Source: Chloroflexota bacterium
GTDB lineage: Bacteria > Chloroflexota > Dehalococcoidia > Lucifugimonadales > Australimonadaceae
Direction: 5' to 3'
NCBI GenBank assembly: GCA_027618515.1
Contig: JAQCEV010000017.1
Span: 1-38,302 of the forward strand
DNA: 38,302 nucleotides
Part shown: positions 17,979-25,352 of the stretch, piece by piece
Position numbering within the stretch: the stretch's first letter is position 1
Layout: each line of letters starts with the position of its first letter
Notes under the pieces: model-generated
Database searches by the model: none
Seen by the model: the letters and a program-made list of their open reading frames with translations, nothing else
Told to the model about the DNA's origin: nothing
Translations under genes and position numbers: made by a program

Positions 17979-19174
17979 GCACGGGAACCGCGATACTGCC
18001 CTTGGCCACTGAGAAACGTGCGGCGTCACTGATCTACGCGGCGTCGTTCAGCTTCATGATCTCCCTGGGCTCGATGCAGGTACTGGTGCCTCTATACGGA
18101 CTGCACCTAGGTTACGACATCAAGGCGTTGGGGCTGATCCTGAGCGCGCAGGCCGTGCTGCCTATCTTCACCCGCTTCTTCGGCGGCGCTATCGCCGATC
18201 GGTTCGGTGCTCGATACGTGCTGTGGTTCTCGTTCGGCGCGATGGTCGCCGCAGGCACGGTACTGTCGCTCTCAGGCGTGTTCTGGGCGCTGATCGCCGC
18301 GCAGACGTTGCAGGGGATGTCGCGCTCCACCTACTGGACGGTGACGCAGTCCTACGCGACGCGACTCAACCCGGATCTTGCGGCCACGCGTTTAGGTGGG
18401 CTAAGCAGCTCTGGCAACGCAGGAAGCATCATCGGCACGGCGCTGTCGGGGTTCCTGGCGTTCGGGCCAGGCTACGGTGTCGCCTTCGGGATGGTTGCGG
18501 CATTCGCTTTGGTAGGTCTGCTGGGAAGCGTTGCGCTGCCCAACCTGCCACGCCCCAGCACGAAGCGTGGATTCAGAGCGGCGCTAGAGCCGATCCCGAG
18601 CGTGGCGTCGAGTCGTTCGATGGGGATGGCCGGGATCAGCGCATTCATTGGCTCGACCTCCACGATGCTGGGAATCATCCTGATCATCCCGCTCATGAAG
18701 GACGCGGCGTTCAACGAGTCGGAGATCGGTATCGCGCGCACGATCACCGCCGTGGGGAGCCTGACGGCAGGCTTGCTGTTCGGCAAGCTTATGGGGCGGC
18801 TGGGCCTGATGCGACTGCACTCGGTGGCGTTCGGGCTGCAGGGGCTGACATTCTTGATCGTACCGCTGACGGCCACTCACCTAGCGAGTGGCCTGCCCAT
18901 CATGTACATCTACGGTCTGTTCGCTGGCGTGATGGGCTCGCTCTACCCCATGTCTGCGGCGACGTGCAGTCGCCCGGAGCACCGTGGCACAGCGATGGCG
19001 TACGCAGGCCAGTTCTGGGGGTTAGCGCAACTGGTCATCCCGGCGGCATTCGGCTTCATCGCAGCGGCGGTCGGGTTGGATGCATCCCTGTACATGAGCG
19101 GCGTGATGTTCGTCGGGCTAGCGTTCGTGATCCCTGCGGTGTATCCGTTCATGACGAAAGGCGGGGTCAAGTGA
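17975..19174 (+). CDS. MFS transporter (second of a tandem pair)
   Basis: A 399-residue, 12-segment MFS permease, paralogue of the gene immediately upstream. Its loop 2-3 motif 'GAIADRFGARYVLW' is closer to the canonical G-x-x-x-D-R-x-G-R pattern than that of the first copy. The start is TTG at 17975, overlapping the upstream TGA as TTGA, which explains the poor start codon through coupling. Its own TGA overlaps the GTG of the following lipoprotein. The pair may act as a heterodimer or reflect a simple duplication with diverging specificity. Confidence 0.87.
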   Translation: MSTGTAILPLATEKRAASLIYAASFSFMISLGSMQVLVPLYGLHLGYDIKALGLILSAQAVLPIFTRFFGGAIADRFGARYVLWFSFGAMVAAGTVLSLSGVFWALIAAQTLQGMSRSTYWTVTQSYATRLNPDLAATRLGGLSSSGNAGSIIGTALSGFLAFGPGYGVAFGMVAAFALVGLLGSVALPNLPRPSTKRGFRAALEPIPSVASSRSMGMAGISAFIGSTSTMLGIILIIPLMKDAAFNESEIGIARTITAVGSLTAGLLFGKLMGRLGLMRLHSVAFGLQGLTFLIVPLTATHLASGLPIMYIYGLFAGVMGSLYPMSAATCSRPEHRGTAMAYAGQFWGLAQLVIPAAFGFIAAAVGLDASLYMSGVMFVGLAFVIPAVYPFMTKGGVK

Positions 19175-19866
19175 GTCTGGCGCGAGCAGGGCGGATCGTC
19201 GGCCTCATCCTGGTTCTGATGAGCACCCTGAGCGTGTTCGTGGGGTGCTCAACAATAATCGCAAAGACTCCGATACAGATCGTGGCTGCGGCCGCTCGCG
19301 ATCATTCCATCCACACGCTGACGACGGGAGACACCTCGTACCTGTCGCGCAAGCTGATCATGGTGCGGTCGAGCGGCACTGATCTTCGTGCAGGCAACGA
19401 CGGAACCGCGAACTTCGAGCTCCACCATGAAGCGTTATACGAGCGAAAGCTACCTGACTTTGAGCAAGTGACGGTCAGCACGTGGCGCGAGTACGGCGAC
19501 GAGCCAGGCGTGCGGTATCCAGCGGCTGAGTGCGAGCAAACGGTCGTCATCGACATCACCGATTCATTCGACAAGGTGTGCGATGGGACGTGGATGCGCG
19601 ATGCGATGATCCGCGGGCCCGCGGACGTGGTAGCAGACCTACGCAAGGTCATCGATATTGACGCGCTTACCCGCGTTGAGGATGCTGAATACCGAGGCAT
19701 GCGAACAGGCGTCTATGAGGGCTTTCACAGTGAGCGTGGCGAGTTGAAGCTCGTGGCATTCATGATCGGCATGGACGACGGAATCATCCGGTGGGCACGG
19801 CTAGCAGGCGCGACGATGGTGGTCGAGTGGGAGCACTTCGACATCACTGGGACGCCAAGCCCCTAG
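19171..19866 (+). CDS. Hypothetical lipoprotein
   Basis: A 231-residue protein of unknown family. From the GTG at 19171 (GTGA overlap with the MFS stop) it starts with VSLARAGR, a hydrophobic stretch and a lipobox-like F-V-G-C-S near residue 27, so it is probably lipid-anchored outside the membrane. The rest is a soluble domain rich in beta-strand-like segments with two further cysteines (in 'AECEQ' and 'KVCDG') that could form a disulfide. The size and pattern resemble LolA/LppX-type lipid-carrying lipoproteins, but no decisive motif was seen. Its coupling to the two MFS genes suggests a shared export or uptake job. Confidence 0.7.
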   Translation: MSLARAGRIVGLILVLMSTLSVFVGCSTIIAKTPIQIVAAAARDHSIHTLTTGDTSYLSRKLIMVRSSGTDLRAGNDGTANFELHHEALYERKLPDFEQVTVSTWREYGDEPGVRYPAAECEQTVVIDITDSFDKVCDGTWMRDAMIRGPADVVADLRKVIDIDALTRVEDAEYRGMRTGVYEGFHSERGELKLVAFMIGMDDGIIRWARLAGATMVVEWEHFDITGTPSP

Positions 19867-19897
19867 GTTGGGGCGTGACTCCCGGTATTCCCTGCGG

Positions 19898-20366
19898 CTA
19901 GCTCGTCTCGCCGCGATGAGCGTAGGCCGTCGAGAGCTCAGCCATGACGTCTGGTGTGCCACGACGGTCGTCGGCGAAGGGCCCACCACGGCGGTCGTCA
20001 CCGGGGAAGAACGAGTCTTCTTGCGGCAGGACGATGCACTGGTTCTCAGCCGGGTCGCGGAACGTGTTGATGGGGTCGCCGCCGTCCTGAACGATATGGA
20101 TCTGCTCGTCCAGCATCTTCCTGGACATGATGACGCCAACGTCGATGGAATTCAGCGTCTCGGTAGAGCGATCCGTGATGGCGCCCTGGGCAATCCATAT
20201 CATGTGGTCCTGGTGTGGGACGAGATCAAGGACGTACTTGCCGTCGGCGTCCCAGATCGGGACGATTTCAGACGGCACGATCTCAGGGTTCTCGATCGTC
20301 TCGCCGGGCGCTGGCAGGTGACACATGTAGCGGACGTGGAGCGTGTGCTCGTCGTCAATGGGCACG
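19898..20366 (-). pseudogene. C-terminal fragment of a Rieske oxygenase alpha subunit
   Basis: About 156 codons encode only the last third of a Rieske oxygenase. The sequence 'VPIDDEHTLHVRYMCHLP' aligns with 'VPMDDNTCMVYNW' near residue 270 of the oxygenase at 5036-6301. It continues with 'DRSTETL' and the 'GGDP' region to a normal stop. The Rieske cluster domain and the iron-binding histidines are missing. Upstream of codon V-P-I-D-D the frame stays open, but it is antisense to an amidohydrolase and shows no Rieske homology. The 5' part of the gene was lost at a sharp junction near 20363-20370. It is not expected to make an active oxygenase. Confidence 0.82.
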
Positions 20367-21011
20367 ATGGATGTGGCGATCGAGGAGTTGCGATGGGCGG
20401 TGCAGCACGGCTGCTGCGGCGTGACGATGCGGCCCGTCGAAGATGCGCGCACGCTGGTGAATCCGTACTTCAACCCTATCTTTGAAGAAGCGCAGAATCT
20501 TAATATCCCCATCGCCGCGCACATCGGGAACTCGAACTTGGGCTTCCGCGATCTGATGGCGACAGACGGCGTTGGTGGTACGTTCGGCACGTTCCGGCTC
20601 ACCTCAGTCGCGGCCTGCCACTCGATCATGTCACGAGAGATGTACAAGGAGTTTCCGACGCTGCGCTGGGGCATCATCGAGGCTTCGTCGCAGTGGATCC
20701 CGTTCGTGATTCACGACTTGCGCCGCCGACTGGAAACACGGGGCCGCAAGCTTCCGGACGAGGCAATGAAGACCAATAACATCTGGGTGACGTGCCAGAC
20801 CGACGACGATATCTCATACGTCGCGGGCTACGCGGGCGACGGTCAGCTGGTGATCGGTACGGATTATGGTCACGAGGATCAGTCCAGCGAGATACAGGCG
20901 ATGCGCAACGTGCGGGATAAGGGCGACGTTGACGCAGGGCTGCTCGATAAGATCATGGGCCAGAACGGCGTTGACCTGTACGGGATTGATATGGCTCAGA
21001 TAGGGCGCTAG
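20367..21011 (+). pseudogene. C-terminal fragment of an ACMSD-type amidohydrolase
   Basis: About 214 codons match the last 200 residues of the amidohydrolase at 30309-31361: 'MDVAIEELRWAVQHGCCGV' aligns with 'MDAVPEQLKFAKENGAVGI' near residue 148 there. Downstream 'AAHIGNSNLGF', 'WIIE'-like 'WGIIEASSQWIPF' and 'GTDYGHEDQSSE' (a metal-binding Asp region) are intact. The N-terminal 147 or so residues, including the first metal-binding motif, are missing. Possible starts at GTG 20343, ATG 20358 or ATG 20367 have no good ribosome binding site. It joins head to head with the Rieske fragment, so both genes lost their 5' ends together. Confidence 0.82.
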
Positions 21012-21076
21012 GTTCCGGCAAGACCGAGAGCTGCCGTCCAATGATGGCGGCGTGTGCACAGGAATATCAGACGAAG

Positions 21077-21111
21077 AGAGAAGGGGCCTGGCGGTGCCAG
21101 GCCCCTTCTCT
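21077..21111. terminator. Bidirectional rho-independent terminator
   Basis: A 16-bp perfect stem, AGAGAAGGGGCCTGGC (21077-21092) with its complement at 21096-21111, closes on a GGT triloop. It is followed by TTATTT on the plus strand; an A-rich start serves the minus strand. It lies between the convergent amidohydrolase fragment and the Rieske oxygenase. The stem shares its core with the terminator at 27648-27674. Confidence 0.9.
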
Positions 21112-21147
21112 TTATTTCTCGTGTCGGTGAGGGTCAGCCAGCGCTGG

Positions 21148-22440
21148 CTACTCTTTCCCGTTCCCTGCAGTGGCGGCGGACATCTCGTGGACGCCATGAC
21201 CAGCGTTCGATCCTGTACCGTTGGCGGTGGCCTTCTTCTTGGCCAGATGCGGGTAGACTTTTCGCCAGTCGCTGCCCTTGGGGTAGTGGGCCGCGAAGGT
21301 GTCGATGTGATCCTGCGGGAGCTCCGGGTCCTTGGACGTGTGGGGCAACGGCAATCCCTTCTGGAAATTCTCGACCGCCTTCAACAGGAATCTACGGACG
21401 GCAATGACGCCTTTATCGCTTACGGCAAGATGCTCTGTAGTGCGATCGTAGACCCGGCCCATGGACTCGGTCGCCATGGCATCGTGGCCCAAGAAGTTCA
21501 TGCCGAGACCTAGGAACGTCTTCGTGCGCTGCTCCTCACGGTCGATCAGGTAGTCGTTGTCCGCGCGGCGGTGCCGGACGAAGCCTGGCCCGATCTGGTC
21601 GCGGCGAGGTATTTCTTCATCAGGCGCCATGGGCTCTGCGGTCATGCCGAAATCCCACCGCCACGAACTACCATCGTCGATGGGCACGTACATGTGCACT
21701 TCACGGGTCCGCGCTGGCACCCAGACCGACAGCGGCATAACGAAGCTGGACACGCGGAAATAGGTCTCCTCTCCAGCGTCTCGGATGGCGACCATGCGGA
21801 CGCCGAAGTCGGTGTCCTCCGTGGTGTACTCCGGGTACTTGTCGAGGTACGTGTCCTCGTAGCCCTTGGCGCCGAAGATGCGGTGAAGGAAGTTGAGGTG
21901 GGCGGAGTCGCACTCGCCCTCGAGCCCCTGCAGCCACGAGCAATCCAGGTAAGACTTGGCTGCGTAGACGCGGTTGAGCGGCATCTTCATGAATTCGTAG
22001 TTGGGCACAGCGGGCATCTCGTCGGCGGGGCCCATGTAGGTCCAGATGATGCCGGCGGCCTCGTGGGTCGGGTACGCGGGGTGCTTGATCTTGTTCCGAA
22101 ATACGCTGTTGGGGGGCTCGGCGGGCGTTTCGAGGATGGTGCCTTCGACATCCATCTTCCAGCCGTGGTATCCGCAGCGCAGGCCACAGTTCTCGTTGCG
22201 GCCGTAAAAGAGAGACGTGCCGCGATGCGAACAGTGCTCGGCCACGAGCCCGATACGGCCGTCAGTGTCACGGAAAGCCACTAGTTCTTCACCTAGGATC
22301 GGCACACGAACCGGAGGGCAATCTGGCTCAGGGATCTCCTCGGACATGAGCGCCGGGATCCAGTAGCGACGCATGACCTCTCCCAACGGTGTTCCCTTGC
22401 GGGTTTCGTTGAGCCATGCATTCTGTCTCTTGGTGAACAT
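21148..22440 (-). CDS. Rieske [2Fe-2S] ring-hydroxylating oxygenase, alpha subunit
   Basis: Intact Rieske non-haem iron oxygenase of 430 residues from the ATG at 22440, which has GAGGGG 6 nt upstream. Cluster ligands are C70-S-H72 and C89-G-Y-H92. The iron site is D178-S-A-H181-L-N-F-L-H186. A low-complexity tail of about 30 residues rich in Lys, Ala, Thr and Gly follows the catalytic domain. It belongs to the phthalate-dioxygenase-like group that works as an alpha-only oligomer with an external reductase; no reductase is adjacent. It diverges from the selenoprotein gene. The N-terminal 'KGTPLGEVMRRYWIPA' is very like that of the oxygenase at 5036-6301. Confidence 0.94.
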   Translation of the reverse strand: MFTKRQNAWLNETRKGTPLGEVMRRYWIPALMSEEIPEPDCPPVRVPILGEELVAFRDTDGRIGLVAEHCSHRGTSLFYGRNENCGLRCGYHGWKMDVEGTILETPAEPPNSVFRNKIKHPAYPTHEAAGIIWTYMGPADEMPAVPNYEFMKMPLNRVYAAKSYLDCSWLQGLEGECDSAHLNFLHRIFGAKGYEDTYLDKYPEYTTEDTDFGVRMVAIRDAGEETYFRVSSFVMPLSVWVPARTREVHMYVPIDDGSSWRWDFGMTAEPMAPDEEIPRRDQIGPGFVRHRRADNDYLIDREEQRTKTFLGLGMNFLGHDAMATESMGRVYDRTTEHLAVSDKGVIAVRRFLLKAVENFQKGLPLPHTSKDPELPQDHIDTFAAHYPKGSDWRKVYPHLAKKKATANGTGSNAGHGVHEMSAATAGNGKE

Positions 22441-22592
22441 CGTCAGCCCCTCTGATAATCGTCGACTTAGCGGCCAATCGCATCTTACGACAGCGATACG
22501 CCATTGTCCCTCTGGCAAGCTGAATCCAAACGACGCCTTGGAGCATCTTAGAGGCTGCGTGCTGTACGCCGCACGAACTAGGAGTAAACCCC

Positions 22593-23117
22593 ATGCCTGA
22601 TTGGCTGATCCAGGGCGACAAGATTCCGCCCATCACGTTGAACCTCATCGATGGTGGCACGCTAACGCTGCCGGACGACACGCCTGACCGCTACGTTGCG
22701 TTGCTTTTCTATCGCGGCAATTGGTGACCGTACTGCAGGCGCCAGTTGGCGTCGTACCAGGAAAAGCTTGAGGAATTGACCACGCTTGGGGCGACGGTCG
22801 TGGCGGTATCCGTTGAGTCGCTGGAGTCCACCCAAGAGATGGTGGAGAAATACGGCCTGACTTTCCCGGTCGCTTACGGCGTAACGGACGATCAGGTTGA
22901 GGGCTTCCACCCGCTGTACAACGAGGATCACCACGGCAGGTACATCCAGCCGATGGAGTTCCTGCTGCTGCGCAACGGGAGCGTTTTCGGGTCTATGTAC
23001 GCGTCCGGGCCGGTGGGTCGGATGGGCGTGGAGGAAGTGCTCAACTCCATCCGCAGCCGCGAGCGCCGCAGGTTGGAGCGCGAGGCGGAAGAGGCTGAGG
23101 CCGCGAAAAAGGGCTAG
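22593..23117 (+). CDS. Peroxiredoxin-like selenoprotein (in-frame TGA read as selenocysteine, U-P-Y-C)
   Basis: One continuous frame of 174 residues from ATG 22593 (AGGAG 8 nt upstream) to TAG 23115-23117, interrupted only by TGA at 22725-22727, codon 45. Both sides belong to one AhpC/TSA-like thioredoxin-fold protein: before it 'YVALLFYRGNW', after it 'PYCRRQLASYQEKL'. In homologues this site reads R-G-x-W-C-P-Y-C, so the TGA replaces the redox-active (peroxidatic) Cys and leaves U45-P-Y-C48. Later hallmarks are 'VVAVSVES', 'GLTFPVAYG' and 'ASGPVGRMGVEEVL'; the tail is a charged helix. A SECIS-like hairpin follows the TGA. It probably reduces peroxides or disulfides with a selenenylsulfide relay. 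Without selenocysteine insertion only a 44-residue stub would be made. Confidence 0.88.
22725..22757 (+). promoter_or_regulatory. Bacterial SECIS-like element with UGA selenocysteine codon
   Basis: TGA at 22725-22727 is followed by a hairpin. GTAC (22730-22733) pairs with GTAC (22754-22757), TGCA (22734-22737) is a one-sided bulge, GGCGCC (22738-22743) pairs with GGCGTC (22748-22753, one G-U), and the apical loop is AGTT (22744-22747). The loop lies 16 nt after the TGA and has G at its second position. Both fit the known requirements for SelB recognition in bacteria. Confidence 0.75.
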
Positions 23118-23122
23118 TGGGT

Positions 23123-24115
23123 CTAGCCCAACTTGGGCGCACCAACTCCAGGGTTCAACGCGTTGCCAGGTATCCCACCGCCGACCACGGTGAGGATGCT
23201 GTCGACCACGGCGCGCTGGGTGCCGCGACGGGCGGCGTCGGTGTTGGAAACGGCATGGGGTGTCATCAACACGCGGTCTGCATCGAGCCCCCGCAGTGGG
23301 TCATCGGCTGGCAACGGCTCTTCGTGGAACACGTCCAGCGCTGCGCCCGCGATCCAGTCTTCGTTGATCGCACGGATCAACGCTTGGTCGTCGACGACAG
23401 CTCCGCGTGCCGTGTTTATGAGCAGGGCGTTGGGTTTCATGGCGCGCAGTTCTGCTTCGCCGATGAGGCCTCGCGTCTCGGGCGTCAGGGGCACGTGTAG
23501 CGTGACGATGTCCGATTGCTGCAACAACGTTGGTAGATCCACCATTTCAACGCCAAGCTGACTGGCGACGGTGGGGTTGGGTGTCCGTGTGTACGCCAAA
23601 ATGCGAGCGCCCCAGCCAGAGATGTGTCGCGCAACGCTTTGTCCGATCGCGCCGAAGCCGACGATGCCGATGGTGCTTCCATGAATGAGCGTGGCTCGCT
23701 CAGTGCCGTCATCACGCCAGTCGCCATTGCGTAGGCGACCAGACCTGAGTTGCAGGCGCTTGGCCGAAGCAAGCATCAGCGCCAATGTCCCCTCAGCCAC
23801 CCCTGCCGTGCTGGCCTCCGTCTGCGTATTGCACACGAGTACCCCTGCCGTCGTTGCAGCGCTGACGTCGATCTTGTCGTAGCCCACGTAGGGAGTGATG
23901 GCCAGCTTCAGCTTGGGCAGCGCCGCCAGGATGGTCGGGGTGATGACGTTGTAGATCAAGCAATCAGCGTCGCCCGCAGCCTCAACGAGTTCGTCTTGGG
24001 TCAAGCGGGTCACCGCTTGGCTGCGAGCAGGCCCGAAGATCAATTCGTGACCAGCTTCGCGCAGTGGTTCGTAATCGTCGGCGGAGCCAACGAGGGTTAT
24101 GACAGCGATCTTCAT
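23123..24115 (-). CDS. D-2-hydroxyacid dehydrogenase (phosphoglycerate dehydrogenase-like)
   Basis: NAD-dependent dehydrogenase of 330 residues. The nucleotide-binding loop is G-F-G-A-I-G at 153-158. The catalytic set is present: R237 in 'NTARGAVVD', E265/E266 in 'DVFHEEPLP' and H287 in 'TPHAVS'. The 'NTQTEASTAGVAEGTLALML' region is typical of the family. Without an ACT or regulatory domain, this is a short form that may act on 3-phosphoglycerate, glyoxylate/hydroxypyruvate or another 2-hydroxyacid. It lies 17 nt downstream of an amidohydrolase gene in an apparent MFS-amidohydrolase-dehydrogenase operon, which suggests catabolism of a carboxylate. The stop is 5 nt from that of the convergent selenoprotein gene. 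Confidence 0.92.
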   Translation of the reverse strand: MKIAVITLVGSADDYEPLREAGHELIFGPARSQAVTRLTQDELVEAAGDADCLIYNVITPTILAALPKLKLAITPYVGYDKIDVSAATTAGVLVCNTQTEASTAGVAEGTLALMLASAKRLQLRSGRLRNGDWRDDGTERATLIHGSTIGIVGFGAIGQSVARHISGWGARILAYTRTPNPTVASQLGVEMVDLPTLLQQSDIVTLHVPLTPETRGLIGEAELRAMKPNALLINTARGAVVDDQALIRAINEDWIAGAALDVFHEEPLPADDPLRGLDADRVLMTPHAVSNTDAARRGTQRAVVDSILTVVGGGIPGNALNPGVGAPKLG

Positions 24116-24132
24116 GGTGATGTGTTTGTCCG

Positions 24133-25290
24133 TTAGGCCGTTATGCCAAATAGTTTTGCGGGGTTGTCCCAGAGGATCTTGCGCTTGTCAGCGTCGGAGA
24201 TGCCAGGCAGCGCGAGGAAGGTGTCGACGGCGCTCGGGAAGAGCGAGTCACTATGGGGGTAGTCGGTGGAGAAGAGCAGGTTGTCTGACCCTATGTAATC
24301 GATGACGTACTTGCCGACCTCTTCCTCGGGCTCTATCTCGACGTAGCACTGACGTTTGAAGTACTCGCTAGGCGGCAGTGGCAGGTCGATCCCCAGCGTG
24401 GGCAGATCAGGACGACTGGACTCCCACTTCTCGTCCATGCGCCACAAGAGCCAGGTCAGCCAAGAAGCGTTGACCTCCATCATCACGGGCTTCAAGTTGG
24501 GGAAGCGGTGCAGGACACCACCGAGGATGAGTTCCGCGAGTTCAGTCTGCGCATGGAACGGGTTACCCATGACCTGGCCAACGAGCTGCGTCCGTGGGTG
24601 GCCGTCGTAGCGGTGGGCGATGTTGTCCTTGAGGTAGAGGCTGGGGGGCGGGCCGTGCAGACCGAACGCCACACCCAAGTCGTTGAGCTGCGCCCAAAGT
24701 GGATCGAAGAAATCATCGCAGAGCAGGTTGCCATCGACGGCTCCGCCGGTCATGGCCACGCCCACTGCGCCCAACTCTTCAACACAACGACGAGCTTCCT
24801 CGGCGGCGATGGTCGCTTCGTGCGGGGGGAGCCATCCCCAGAATTTCATGCGGTCCGGGTTATTCTTAACGAAGTCGGCGGCGAAGTCGTTGTAGACGCG
24901 ACAGAGTGCGAGCGAATGCTGAGGGTCGAGGCCGTCGAAGCGGACGATGCCCATACCGACGGTAGGCATCATGACCCCAACGTCGATGCCCTCAACGTCG
25001 AAACCCCCGATGAAGTTCTCGGGCGTTGGGTCAGCGGTCACCTTGGCCAACAAGGGCTGGTCGGCGACGCGCCGGAGCGCTCGTTCACGGACGAGGCGCG
25101 GGCCTGAGGTTCGTGGGACGTCTTGGCCCTCGACCCTTGCCTCTGCGCCACCCTCCCCGGTCTTGCCCTTATCCAACGATTTGATAGCCGTCTTGGACCG
25201 CCACGGCTCGGGTAGGTTGCGCTCCCAAAGATCGTGGGGCTCCAGGAAGTGGGGCTCCGCATCGATGATCTTGAATCCAGCCTTGGCCAT
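24133..25290 (-). CDS. Amidohydrolase family protein (ACMSD-like)
   Basis: TIM-barrel metal-dependent hydrolase or decarboxylase of 385 residues from the amidohydrolase_2 / ACMSD family. The first strand reads 'IIDAEPHFLEP', where most relatives have D-x-D/H-x-H; here an acidic residue precedes the P-H. 'AFGLHGPPPS' near residue 220 supplies the mid-barrel His, and 'LLFSTDYPHSDS' near residue 345 supplies the metal-binding Asp. The C-terminal 'KRKILWDNPAKLFGI' is diagnostic. GGAG lies about 10 nt upstream of the ATG. It is the middle gene of an operon with MFS and 2-hydroxyacid dehydrogenase. The substrate is unknown, probably an aromatic-derived acid. Confidence 0.9.
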   Translation of the reverse strand: MAKAGFKIIDAEPHFLEPHDLWERNLPEPWRSKTAIKSLDKGKTGEGGAEARVEGQDVPRTSGPRLVRERALRRVADQPLLAKVTADPTPENFIGGFDVEGIDVGVMMPTVGMGIVRFDGLDPQHSLALCRVYNDFAADFVKNNPDRMKFWGWLPPHEATIAAEEARRCVEELGAVGVAMTGGAVDGNLLCDDFFDPLWAQLNDLGVAFGLHGPPPSLYLKDNIAHRYDGHPRTQLVGQVMGNPFHAQTELAELILGGVLHRFPNLKPVMMEVNASWLTWLLWRMDEKWESSRPDLPTLGIDLPLPPSEYFKRQCYVEIEPEEEVGKYVIDYIGSDNLLFSTDYPHSDSLFPSAVDTFLALPGISDADKRKILWDNPAKLFGITA

Positions 25291-25352
25291 AGGTACACGC
25301 TCCGACGAGGGGGTGGGCGGATGCTAACGGCGCGTCGTACCCGGAGCAAGCG

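Noticed and set aside
18223-19170. N-terminal extension of the lipoprotein frame across the second MFS gene
   Set aside because: It overlaps a convincing MFS gene in another frame and has shadow-like composition; the GTG at 19171 with a lipobox explains the real start.
20367-20677. Upstream extension of the Rieske fragment frame on the minus strand
   Set aside because: The extra codons are antisense to the amidohydrolase fragment and show no Rieske homology.
22746-23117. Separate short peroxiredoxin fragment starting at TTG 22746
   Set aside because: It lacks a ribosome binding site and the active site, and the same frame upstream encodes the matching N-terminal half; one selenoprotein gene is simpler.
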